Of a stretch of DNA of 12,695 bases, positions 1-6,257 are shown one piece after another. Location: assembly GCA_005888465.1 (NCBI GenBank), contig VAYJ01000045.1, positions 1 to 12,695 on the forward strand, written 5' to 3'. Under the pieces are notes generated by a model that was not told where the DNA came from, searched no databases, and worked only from the letters and a program-made list of their open reading frames with translations. Each line of letters starts with the position of its first letter. Within the stretch, counting starts at the first letter, position 1. Source of the stretch: Actinomycetota bacterium. Its GTDB lineage: Bacteria; Actinomycetota; UBA4738. Made by a program: the position numbers and the translations under genes.

Positions 1-643
1 CCGTGACGCGGCCGTCGACCAAGACCGCGCCGTTCAGCGGGCGGATCGTGCCGCCGACGCCGACCACCTGCTCGTCCTCCAGGAAGAGGCGCGACGCTCG
101 GAGGATCGCCTCGGCGTCCAGGAGCGAATCCGCGTCGATGGCCGCCACGAGCGGGTGGCGCGACATGTTGAGCGCCGCGTTTAGCGCGTCGGCGCGCCCA
201 CCCTGATCCTTGTCGACCACCACCAGGTTGGGGTGGCGGAGCGACCGGTAGATCCGATGCACGGGTGCGGTCGTGATCGCGCGACGGTAGATGCGCGGGT
301 CGGCGACGAGCGCGAAGTGCTCGATGAGGAGCTCCATCGTCCGGTCGGTCGACCCGTCGGAGGCGACCACGACCTCGAACTCGGGGTAGTGCAGCGCTAG
401 CATCGAATGCAGGCTGGCGACGATGCCGCCCTCCTCGTTGTGCGCGGGCACGAGGATCGACACCGGCATCTCCAGCTCGCGCTCCAGGATGTTGCGCAGG
501 GCCACGTTCGAAAGCTCGCGCGCGTACACGATGACCGCCCGCAGCCCGAGGTACCCGAAGAGCGCGTAGAGGAAGTTCAGGACGGCGAAGTAGGCCAGGA
601 TCACGAACTGGAAGACGACGAGCGCCCACGCCCATGCGCTCAT
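1..643 (-). CDS. Glycosyltransferase family 2, membrane-bound, N-terminal part
   Basis: This is a processive-type GT-A glycosyltransferase that would transfer sugars from a nucleotide-sugar donor at the cytoplasmic membrane, as exopolysaccharide synthases of the PgaC/IcaA type do. The first 214 codons are present and the gene continues past the left edge. Residues 1-34 form a hydrophobic segment (AWALVVFQFVILAYFAVLNF). The catalytic domain follows: VPAHNEE at 65-71, a nucleotide-binding ASDGSTD at 94-100, the GGRADALN loop at 148-155 and the metal-binding DADS at 170-173. The ATG at 643 overlaps the TGA of the upstream HEAT-repeat gene (ATGA), so the two are translationally coupled. The family is clear. 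The product (poly-N-acetylglucosamine, cellulose-like or other) cannot be told because the acceptor-site motifs lie outside the window. Confidence 0.9.
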   Translation of the reverse strand, partial: MSAWAWALVVFQFVILAYFAVLNFLYALFGYLGLRAVIVYARELSNVALRNILERELEMPVSILVPAHNEEGGIVASLHSMLALHYPEFEVVVASDGSTDRTMELLIEHFALVADPRIYRRAITTAPVHRIYRSLRHPNLVVVDKDQGGRADALNAALNMSRHPLVAAIDADSLLDAEAILRASRLFLEDEQVVGVGGTIRPLNGAVLVDGRVT

Positions 644-1834
644 GCGGGCACCTCCATGGGCCGCGCTCGAATTGGACGTCGCCGGTCCTCGACCGCGGTG
701 TCGGAGTCGGCCAGGACCTGGGCGGACATGTCGCGCGCGAACCGGTCGGGGTGGCTGCGCGCGGCCTTCTCGAGAGCGGCGCGGCCTCCCGCGCCGAGGC
801 GGAGCAGGGATTCGGCCGACGCGCGCCGGACCCACCAGGAGCGATCGCCCATCGATTCGTAGAGGATCGGGAGCACGAGCTTCTGGGGGAGCCCCTTCGC
901 GGCGTGGGCGGCCTGCACCCGCACGAACTCGGTCTGGTCGTCGAGGGCGGTGAGAAGGTCTTCGGACAGGTTCAGCGGCACGCGGCCGAGGCGGGAGAGC
1001 GCGCGGAGCGCCGCGGAGCGCACCTCGGGGTTGGGGTGGGCGATCCACTGCCCCACCTGGCCGCGGAGCTCGGTTCGGCCCATTCGACCGACCGTGTCGG
1101 CCGCGGCTCGGAGCAGCTCGGGCCGCTGGCGTTCGCTCGACAGGAGCGCTCGAAGGATCTGCGGGGCTGCGTCTTCGAGGAGCTGCATCACCTCGGACGC
1201 TGCGCCGGAGGGAAGCGGGGCCTCCTCCAGGGCCCGCGTGAACGTCGCACAGGCCCGGTCACGCTCGGGTCCCTCCGGCCAGTCGGCGAGCGTGAGGGCG
1301 ATGGCGCGGCCCGCCATCAGCCGGGCCACCGCATCGGACTCGACGAAGGCCTGCACGAGCGGCTCGAACGCCGTGCGGAACCTCGCCCGGGAGAGCTGGT
1401 CGAGCGCGTCAAGCCGCGGCGCCAGGCGCCGGCTACGCATCCGATCGATCAACCGTTCGTCGAGCGAGTAGCCCTGCAGCAGCTCCGTCAGCGCGAGCCC
1501 GTCGTCTCCCCGAAGCAGGTCACGGAGCGCGAGCGCTGACTCCTCGGCGGCGAGCGTGAGCGGCGGCTTCGGCGGGTCCGCGTGGTACAGCAGAGTCTGG
1601 ATCCAGCGCTCGGTCCATGAGGACAGGGCCTCGGTGTGCCGCCGTTCCAGGACCGAGCGCGAGCGCGGTCGCGACGACGGCGCCAACCAGGATCACGTCC
1701 AGGCGCGAGCGAGGGACGAGCCCGCCCAGCCGCAGCGAGGAGACCCAGACCAGGGCGGCGAGCGCGCCGAGCTCCAGCGTGAACACCACGACGACGAGGA
1801 GGGCGTAGAGGCTGTCGCCGTGTCGTCGCCACAT
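640..1834 (-). pseudogene. Membrane-anchored HEAT-repeat protein, frame broken by one extra base
   Basis: Two overlapping frames make one gene. From the ATG at 1834 the first frame gives a two-helix hydrophobic N-terminus (LYALLVVVVFTLELGALAAL, then DVILVGAVVATALAL). From about 1653 the sequence reads on in a second frame as VLERRHTEALSSWTERW and then HEAT-type helical repeats (for example NPEVRSAALRALSRLG, TEFVRVQAAHAAKGL, SWWVRRASAESLLRLG) to a TGA at 640. The span is 1195 bases, one more than a multiple of three. Deleting one G of the GG at 1653-1654 restores a continuous protein of about 397 residues. HEAT repeats mediate protein-protein contacts, so a scaffold between the response regulator upstream and the glycosyltransferase downstream is plausible but inferred. 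An intact alternative would be a 348-residue protein from the ATG at 1686, but its first 11 residues look like out-of-frame membrane sequence. A sequencing or assembly error is as likely as a real mutation. Confidence 0.75.
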
Positions 1835-1840
1835 GGCGCG

Positions 1841-2200
1841 CTACCCGATGAGGTGCTCGACCTGCGCCGCGAGGTCGCGCGGGCTAAACGGCTTGGTGAT
1901 GTAGCCGTTCGCCCCGAACTCCGTCGCGCGCGCGGCGAAGTCCTCCTGCCGGTGCCCGGTCAGCACCACGACGGGGAGCGTCAGGTGAAGCTCGTTCCGG
2001 AGGTACTTGAGGATGTCCCACCCGCTGCCGTCCGGGAGGAAGATGTCCAGGATGAGCGCGTCGTGGCCGCCGGCTTCGAGCGCCTTGCGGCCCGACGTGA
2101 AGTCACGCGCGACGTCCACGCGATAGCCGCGCGGATGCAGGGTCAACTCCAACAGCTTGGCCGCGACAGGGTCGTCGTCGATCACGAGAATCGCACCCAA
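1841..2200 (-). CDS. Stand-alone receiver-domain response regulator
   Basis: This is a CheY-like single-domain response regulator of 119 residues with no output domain. The acidic pocket is IDDD (residues 7-10), the phospho-acceptor Asp is D52 in LDIFLPDG, the switch Thr is T81 in VVVLTGH, and the conserved Lys is K103 in ITKPF. I chose the TTG at 2200 because AAAAGGAGAG lies at 2209-2218, about 10 bases upstream, and the protein then begins directly with the first receiver strand (GAILVIDDD). A GTG at 2281 would add 27 residues of unstructured sequence and has a poorer SD. The gene heads a minus-strand operon and its stop is 6 bases from the start of the HEAT-repeat gene. It probably transmits a phosphorylation signal by protein contact, perhaps to the HEAT protein or the glycosyltransferase. 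No histidine kinase is visible in the window. Confidence 0.9.
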   Translation of the reverse strand: MGAILVIDDDPVAAKLLELTLHPRGYRVDVARDFTSGRKALEAGGHDALILDIFLPDGSGWDILKYLRNELHLTLPVVVLTGHRQEDFAARATEFGANGYITKPFSPRDLAAQVEHLIG

Positions 2201-2208
2201 CCGCGCGT

Positions 2209-2218
2209 CTCTCCTTTT
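2209..2218 (-). promoter_or_regulatory. Ribosome binding site deciding the TTG start of the response regulator
   Basis: Read on the minus strand this is AAAAGGAGAG, the only strong SD-like sequence upstream of the receiver domain. It sits about 10 bases before the TTG at 2200 and is the main reason for choosing that non-ATG start. Confidence 0.6.
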
Positions 2219-2314
2219 GGCGAACGCATCGGGGACCCCAGCAGGCTCGGGGGGCTCTGGATGTAGGTATCGACGCGGCACATCCCCACCTGAGGGCCTC
2301 CCCCGTTCGGGTGC

Positions 2315-2320
2315 TAGCGT
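2315..2320 (+). promoter_or_regulatory. Possible -10 box (TAGCGT) of the aminotransferase gene
   Basis: TAGCGT fits the TAnnnT consensus and ends 9 bases before the ATG at 2330. No SD is present, so the transcript may be leaderless or nearly so. No convincing -35 is visible. I call this mainly because the same arrangement recurs before other genes here. Confidence 0.35.
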
Positions 2321-2329
2321 CTGGCCTCG

Positions 2330-3526
2330 ATGCGCATCGAGAACCCCTTGTGGGGTCCGGAATGGCCTTCCGTGCGGGCCCGCTGGCCACTCGATCCCGA
2401 GAGAGTGCACCTGAACCACGGCTCGTTCGGCGCGGTCCCGACCGCCGTGCTCGACCACCAGGAGGACCTGCGCCGGCGCGTCGAGCGCAACCCCGTCAGC
2501 GAGCTCTGGCTGACCTTCACGGGCGGCCGGGAGGAGGCCCGGCACGCGGCGGCCGCGTTCCTGGGGGCCGATCCCGACGGGTTCGCCTTCGTCCCGAACG
2601 CGACGACGGGCGTGAACGCCGTGCTCTCCTCGCTCGCCCTCGGCGCGCACGACGAGGTGCTCATCACGGATCACGCGTACGGGGCGGTGCGCTATGCCGT
2701 GGAGCGCGCCTGCGCGAAGGCGGGGGCGACGGTCGTCGTCCAGCCGGTGCCGCTCCCTCCCTCGGCCGAAGAGCTCTCCGATGCCGTCCTTGCCGGCGTG
2801 ACCGCGCATACGCGCCTCGCGGTCGTGGATCAGATCGCGTCACCGACCGGGTTGCGGTTCCCGGTCGAGCGATTGGTCGTGGAGCTCCGGAGCCGAGGGG
2901 TCCTGTCGCTCGTGGACGGTGCCCACGCGCCGGGGATGATCGACGTCGATCTCACAGCCGTCGACCCGGATTTCTGGACGGGCAACTTCCACAAGTGGTG
3001 CTGCGCGCCGCTCGGCTCGGCCGGCCTCTGGGTCCGCGGGGAGCATCGCCCATGGGTCGCGCCGCCCGTGACGTCGTGGTTCGTCGGGGAGCCCTACCCT
3101 GCCTCGTTCCGATGGATCGGCACCGACGACTACTCGGCGTACGAGGCGGTGCCGGCAGCGCTCGCCTTCATGGCCGACCTTGGGTGGGACCGCGTGCGCA
3201 CGCACAACCGCGCGCTCGCCGCGTATGGGCGCGACGTGGTCGCCAGGGCGCTCGGCACGGAGCCGCCGATCCCCCCGGGCGTGGATGGCCTGGTCGAGGC
3301 GATGACCCTCGTCGCGCTCCCGCCCGGGGTCGCGGAGACGGAGGACGCTGCGGTCGCGCTTCGGCTGCGGATCGCCGACGAGCTCGGGATCGAAGCGCTC
3401 CCGCTCGCGTGGAACGGGAGCGGCTACCTTCGGCTCTCGGCGCAGGCCTACAACGCGCCGGCGAACTACGAGCGGCTGGCGGAGGGACTGCCCGGGCTGC
3501 TCGCGCGCACGAGCCCGTCCAGCTGA
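2330..3526 (+). CDS. PLP-dependent aminotransferase class V, isopenicillin-N-epimerase-like
   Basis: This is a 398-residue, full-length fold-type I PLP enzyme of the class V family, most like the CefD (isopenicillin N epimerase)-type branch. Visible signatures are LNHGSFG near residues 28-34, the cofactor-contacting NATTGVN, and the PLP-ring aspartate D196 in LVDGAHAPG. The Schiff-base lysine is K222 in GNFHKWCCAP. No beta-lactam genes are nearby, so an epimerase role is unlikely. Such homologues include cysteine-desulfurase-like, kynureninase-like and uncharacterised lyases or racemases, and the substrate is unknown. The start is the ATG at 2330, which lacks an SD but has a TAGCGT box just upstream. 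Its last 61 bases overlap the end of the convergent DinB-like gene. It is transcribed divergently from the response-regulator operon. Confidence 0.88.
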   Translation: MRIENPLWGPEWPSVRARWPLDPERVHLNHGSFGAVPTAVLDHQEDLRRRVERNPVSELWLTFTGGREEARHAAAAFLGADPDGFAFVPNATTGVNAVLSSLALGAHDEVLITDHAYGAVRYAVERACAKAGATVVVQPVPLPPSAEELSDAVLAGVTAHTRLAVVDQIASPTGLRFPVERLVVELRSRGVLSLVDGAHAPGMIDVDLTAVDPDFWTGNFHKWCCAPLGSAGLWVRGEHRPWVAPPVTSWFVGEPYPASFRWIGTDDYSAYEAVPAALAFMADLGWDRVRTHNRALAAYGRDVVARALGTEPPIPPGVDGLVEAMTLVALPPGVAETEDAAVALRLRIADELGIEALPLAWNGSGYLRLSAQAYNAPANYERLAEGLPGLLARTSPSS

Positions 3527-3987
3527 TCCGCGTGCGACTCGAGGTGGCCGACCAGGAACTCCTCGACCACCATCGGCATGTCCAGGATGCCGAGCGTCGG
3601 GTGACGGACCCGCCGGTCCCAGTCGGCATCGGCGAGGCCCGCGAGGAGCGCGCGCAGGTCGACGAGCTGCCGGTCCAGACGCCCCCACAGCTCGGCGGGC
3701 GGGCGGTGCCGGTCCGACTCGATCGCGGCTACCCGGGCCGCGTCGGTCTTCACCCGGCCGAACGCCGGCGGCGCGGCGGGGTCGGACGCAAGGGCCCTCC
3801 CGATCTGGCCGCTCCAGTACGGGACGAACTCGGCAAGGTGCGCCCACACCTGGCCCCACTCCCACCGCTCCCCGGAGGGCTGATCCGGATCGGTCATCGC
3901 GGTGGGGACCGGGGCGGTCGCGGCGAGCCCTCGGAGCCGGCCCTCGACCGCGTCGAGCCGGGCGCCGAACGCCGCGGCGTCGCTCAT
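3466..3987 (-). CDS. DinB-like metal-binding four-helix protein
   Basis: This 173-residue helical protein resembles the DinB/YfiT and mycothiol-dependent maleylpyruvate isomerase-like superfamily. The three histidines expected for the metal site are H50 (WGQVWAHLAEF), H148 and H152 (VGHLESHADQLD), placed at the ends of helices 2 and 4 as in the family. Members are thiol-dependent S-transferases or isomerases using mycothiol or bacillithiol. The short single-domain length means this is not a full maleylpyruvate isomerase of the two-domain type. Its ATG at 3987 overlaps the TGA of the FAH-family gene (ATGA), so the two are probably co-translated. The last 20 codons overlap the 3' end of the convergent aminotransferase gene. 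The reaction is not identifiable from sequence. Confidence 0.8.
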   Translation of the reverse strand: MSDAAAFGARLDAVEGRLRGLAATAPVPTAMTDPDQPSGERWEWGQVWAHLAEFVPYWSGQIGRALASDPAAPPAFGRVKTDAARVAAIESDRHRPPAELWGRLDRQLVDLRALLAGLADADWDRRVRHPTLGILDMPMVVEEFLVGHLESHADQLDGLVRASSPGSPSASRS

Positions 3988-4922
3988 CGCCCCGGCCGCA
4001 GGGCGATCGGGTCCACGCCCGCCACGACGCGGTTCTCGATGCGCCCGAGCTGGTCGACCTCGAGCGTCACTTCGTCGCCGGGTCGCAGCCACGGATATTC
4101 GTCCTCGCCGTGCACCAGCGAGAGCTCCAGGATGCACCCGGTACCGCACGTGCCGGAGCCGATCACGTCGCCGGGCTCCACGCGTGTGCCTCGCGAGGCG
4201 TAGGCCAGCATCTCCCCGAAGCTCCAGTAGATGTCGTCGAGGGATGCACGCGAGTACTCGCGTCCGTTCACGCTCGCCGTCATCGTGAGCTCGAAGGCCC
4301 GGTCGCCGCGGAAGGGCTCGAGCTCGTCCGGCGTCGTCAGCACCGGGCCGAGAGTGGTCGCGAAGTCCTTGCCCTTCACCGGCCCCATCGAGAGCTTCAT
4401 CTCCCGTCGCTGGAGGTCCCGCGCGCTCCAGTCGTTCATCACGCAATACCCCGCAATGTGTTGTTCGGAACTCGTGGGGTCGAGGTTCGATCCCCCCTGT
4501 CCGACCACGGCCGCCACCTCCAGCTCGAAGTCCAGCTCCGAGCTCCCCGGCGGGACGGCGACCTCGTCGCGCGGGCCAACGATCGCGGCCGGGTTGCTGA
4601 AGTAGAAGACCGGCAGCTCGTACCAGTCGGGGTCCATGCCCAGGCCGCGACGCTCCCGAGCGGTCTTCACGTGCTGCTCGAAGGCATAGAAGTCCCGAAC
4701 CGACGGGGGACGCGGGATCGGCGGCAGCAGCGTTGCCTGATCGAGGGGAACCACGTCCGCCGGGTTCGTGCGCGCCAGGTCCGCGGCGGCCGCCAGGCGT
4801 TCGCCGTCGTCGCCAAGCAGGCCGAGCAGCGTCGCACCCGGTTCGAGGGCCAGGAGCTCCATCTCGGACACGAGCCCCACCCGCTCGCGCCCAAGGTCGT
4901 CGCGGAAGCTCGCCCAGCGCAT
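3984..4922 (-). CDS. Fumarylacetoacetate hydrolase (FAH) family protein
   Basis: This is a 312-residue member of the FAH family, which hydrolyses C-C bonds in, or isomerises or decarboxylates, beta-diketo acids using a divalent metal. The metal ligands are visible as E133 and E135 in DFELEVAAVVG and D164 in MNDWSARDLQ, and the active-site lysine region is GPVKGKDF at 181-187. The C-terminal glycine-rich strand (GSGTCGTGCILELS, 256-269) is typical of the fold. I start at the ATG at 4922. An upstream ATG at 4973 would add 17 residues, run into the divergent cyclophilin gene and skip the TACACT box. The gene is followed by the DinB-like gene with an ATGA overlap. Candidates are fumarylpyruvate hydrolase, fumarylacetoacetase or an acylpyruvase. 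The exact substrate is not resolved. Confidence 0.9.
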   Translation of the reverse strand: MRWASFRDDLGRERVGLVSEMELLALEPGATLLGLLGDDGERLAAAADLARTNPADVVPLDQATLLPPIPRPPSVRDFYAFEQHVKTARERRGLGMDPDWYELPVFYFSNPAAIVGPRDEVAVPPGSSELDFELEVAAVVGQGGSNLDPTSSEQHIAGYCVMNDWSARDLQRREMKLSMGPVKGKDFATTLGPVLTTPDELEPFRGDRAFELTMTASVNGREYSRASLDDIYWSFGEMLAYASRGTRVEPGDVIGSGTCGTGCILELSLVHGEDEYPWLRPGDEVTLEVDQLGRIENRVVAGVDPIALRPGR

Positions 4923-4930
4923 CGGGCCGC

Positions 4931-4936
4931 AGTGTA
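4931..4936 (-). promoter_or_regulatory. -10-like box (TACACT) of the FAH-family gene, leaderless type
   Basis: Read on the minus strand this is TACACT, ending 8 bases before the ATG at 4922. No SD lies between, so transcription probably starts at or next to the start codon. It stands back to back with the cyclophilin box at 4942-4947. Confidence 0.5.
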
Positions 4937-4941
4937 GCCGG

Positions 4942-4947
4942 TAGACT
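4942..4947 (+). promoter_or_regulatory. -10-like box (TAGACT) of the cyclophilin gene, leaderless type
   Basis: TAGACT fits TAnnnT and ends 10 bases before the ATG at 4958. No SD is present. It is 5 bases from the opposing TACACT box, so the two promoters must share or compete for polymerase. Confidence 0.45.
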
Positions 4948-4957
4948 CGGCCGAGCC

Positions 4958-5479
4958 ATGCCCACCACTGCAAAGTTCGACACGTCCATGGGCGCGTTCA
5001 CCGTTCGCCTCCTGCCGGACCACGCGCCGGTGACCGTCGCGAACTTCGTGGACCTCGCGACCGGGAAGCGCCAGTGGCGCGACCCGCGCGATGGGAGCGC
5101 GCGAACCGAGCCGCTCTACGACGGCACCGTGTTCCACCGCGTGATCCCGGACTTCATGATTCAGGGGGGCGACCCCGAGGGCACGGGCCGCGGTGGCCCC
5201 GGCTACCGGTTCGAGGACGAGTGCCCGCCCGGCGGGCCGGCGTTCGACCGGCCGGGACTGCTCGCGATGGCCAATGCGGGACCGAACACGAACGGATCGC
5301 AGTTCTTCGTGACAGTCGCGAAGACGCCCTGGCTCACCGGCAAGCACACGATCTTCGGTGAGGTTCTCGACGGTATGGACGTCGTCGAGGCCATCGCCAC
5401 GACCGCCACCGACGGGCAGGACCGCCCGACCACGCCGGTGGTGCTCGAGCGCGTCACGGTCGAAGAGCAGGCGACATGA
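4958..5479 (+). CDS. Cyclophilin-type peptidyl-prolyl cis-trans isomerase
   Basis: This 173-residue cytoplasmic cyclophilin catalyses cis-trans isomerisation of X-Pro bonds during protein folding. The active-site core is intact: FHRVIPDFMIQGGD from residue 59 (catalytic Arg R61), NTNGSQFF at 110-117, and W125 in TPWLTGKHTIFG. There is no signal peptide, and the protein starts directly on the first beta strand (TTAKFDTSMGAFTV). The length matches bacterial PpiA/PpiB. Residues from about 36 to 50 form a small insertion (GKRQWRDPRDGSART) found in actinobacterial-type cyclophilins. The ATG at 4958 lacks an SD but has a TAGACT box 10 bases upstream. Its TGA overlaps the ATG of the MOSC gene. The family is certain, the client proteins unknown. 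Confidence 0.95.
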   Translation: MPTTAKFDTSMGAFTVRLLPDHAPVTVANFVDLATGKRQWRDPRDGSARTEPLYDGTVFHRVIPDFMIQGGDPEGTGRGGPGYRFEDECPPGGPAFDRPGLLAMANAGPNTNGSQFFVTVAKTPWLTGKHTIFGEVLDGMDVVEAIATTATDGQDRPTTPVVLERVTVEEQAT

Positions 5480-5946
5480 CGTTCGAGGGAACCGTCGAGG
5501 GCGTGTTCATCGCCCCCGAGGCGAGCGAGCCGATGGTGCCGGTCGGCCGCGTCCAGGCTGTCCCCGGGCGCGGCCTGGAGGGCGACCGCTACTTCCTCCG
5601 CCGCGGCACGTACTCGGCGACGCCGGGGACCGGCCGCGAGGTGACCCTCATCGAAGCGGAGGCCGTCGAGGCCTGGGGGCACGAGTCGGGGATCGTCATG
5701 GAGCCGGGGCAAGCACGGCGCAACATCGTGACGCGCGGCGTGCCGCTGAACCACCTGGTCGACCGCGAGTTCACGGTCGGGGAGACGGTCCTCGTGGGCA
5801 GGCGTCTGTGCGAGCCTTGCGGCCATATGGCAAGCCTGTCGAAGCGCGGGGCCGTGAAGGGACTGATCCACCGGGCAGGTTTGCGCGCGGACATCGTGCG
5901 GGGCGGCTCGATCGCGGTGGGCGACGCAGTCCGCCCGGCCAAGTGA
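5476..5946 (+). CDS. MOSC-domain protein
   Basis: This is a 156-residue stand-alone MOSC domain, a fold shared by molybdenum-cofactor sulfurase C-termini and the YiiM/YuaD proteins that bind Mo cofactor or relay sulfur. Visible signatures are the N-terminal GRGLEGDRYF, ARRNIVTRGVPLNHL in the middle, and C112-E-P-C115 near the C-terminus, where the family keeps a conserved cysteine for sulfur transfer or molybdenum ligation. YiiM-type members detoxify N-hydroxylated bases, so that role is possible. The start codon overlaps the cyclophilin stop (ATGA), implying co-expression, although no functional tie between the two is known to me. It ends 4 bases before the convergent small gene. Confidence 0.9.
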   Translation: MTFEGTVEGVFIAPEASEPMVPVGRVQAVPGRGLEGDRYFLRRGTYSATPGTGREVTLIEAEAVEAWGHESGIVMEPGQARRNIVTRGVPLNHLVDREFTVGETVLVGRRLCEPCGHMASLSKRGAVKGLIHRAGLRADIVRGGSIAVGDAVRPAK

Positions 5947-5950
5947 CGTC

Positions 5951-6232
5951 CTAGAGCAGCGAGCTCTGGTTCCGGGACGTCCCCCGGCGCGACCGGCGCG
6001 GGGCCCCGTCCTCCTCGACCTCCGAAGGGTGCTCGACGAGGGCGATCACGCGCGCGGCCATGAACCGGCCGCTCCGCACGACCTGACCTGTGCGCGTGAC
6101 CTCCGACACCTCGACGACCCCACCGCGGGTCGTGGCGACCTCGACGCGGCGGCCGGCCTTCGTCGCCTCGATCTCGTAGGTCCGCACGCCTTCGCCCGCG
6201 TCCACGACGACCTCCACGCGGTCCCCTTTCAT
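5951..6232 (-). CDS. Small protein of unknown function, 93 residues
   Basis: I do not recognise this protein. From the ATG at 6232 it reads MKGDRVEVVVDAGEGVRTYE, then short alternating hydrophobic/charged segments that predict a small beta barrel up to about residue 70. A basic, low-complexity tail (PRRSRRGTSRNQSSLL) follows. The pattern recalls SH3- or KOW-like folds and the tail could touch nucleic acid, but that is speculation. I chose this start because a TACGAT box ends 6 bases upstream, the usual leaderless spacing. An ATG at 6310 would lie inside the permease gene and add a non-conserved-looking 26 residues. It lies 25 bases downstream of the permease stop on the same strand and converges with the MOSC gene with a 4-base gap. 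Codon use is like that of its neighbours, which supports a real gene. Confidence 0.65.
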   Translation of the reverse strand: MKGDRVEVVVDAGEGVRTYEIEATKAGRRVEVATTRGGVVEVSEVTRTGQVVRSGRFMAARVIALVEHPSEVEEDGAPRRSRRGTSRNQSSLL

Positions 6233-6238
6233 GAGGGG

Positions 6239-6244
6239 ATCGTA
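6239..6244 (-). promoter_or_regulatory. -10-like box (TACGAT) of the small 93-residue gene
   Basis: Read on the minus strand, TACGAT ends 6 bases before the ATG at 6232 with no SD between. This is the best-spaced leaderless promoter candidate in the window and suggests the gene is transcribed apart from the permease. Confidence 0.5.
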
Positions 6245-6257
6245 GCCGTTCGGCCGC

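Noticed and set aside
2281..2281. GTG at 2281 as start of the response regulator
   Set aside because: It is in frame but adds a proline-rich stretch with a poor SD. I cannot fully exclude it.
2201..2809. N-terminal extension of the response regulator up to 2809
   Set aside because: The added sequence is antisense to the aminotransferase gene and resembles no domain. The receiver fold begins at once after the TTG at 2200, which has a good SD.
2311..4203. A 630-codon open frame on the + strand
   Set aside because: It runs out of frame through the aminotransferase and antisense through the DinB and FAH genes. Its product is Arg/Ala/Gly/Pro-rich low complexity with no domain, the usual shadow of high-GC coding DNA.
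5944..5953. Possible bidirectional terminator between the MOSC and small genes
   Set aside because: Only 4 bases separate the stop codons, and I see no convincing hairpin with a T-run.
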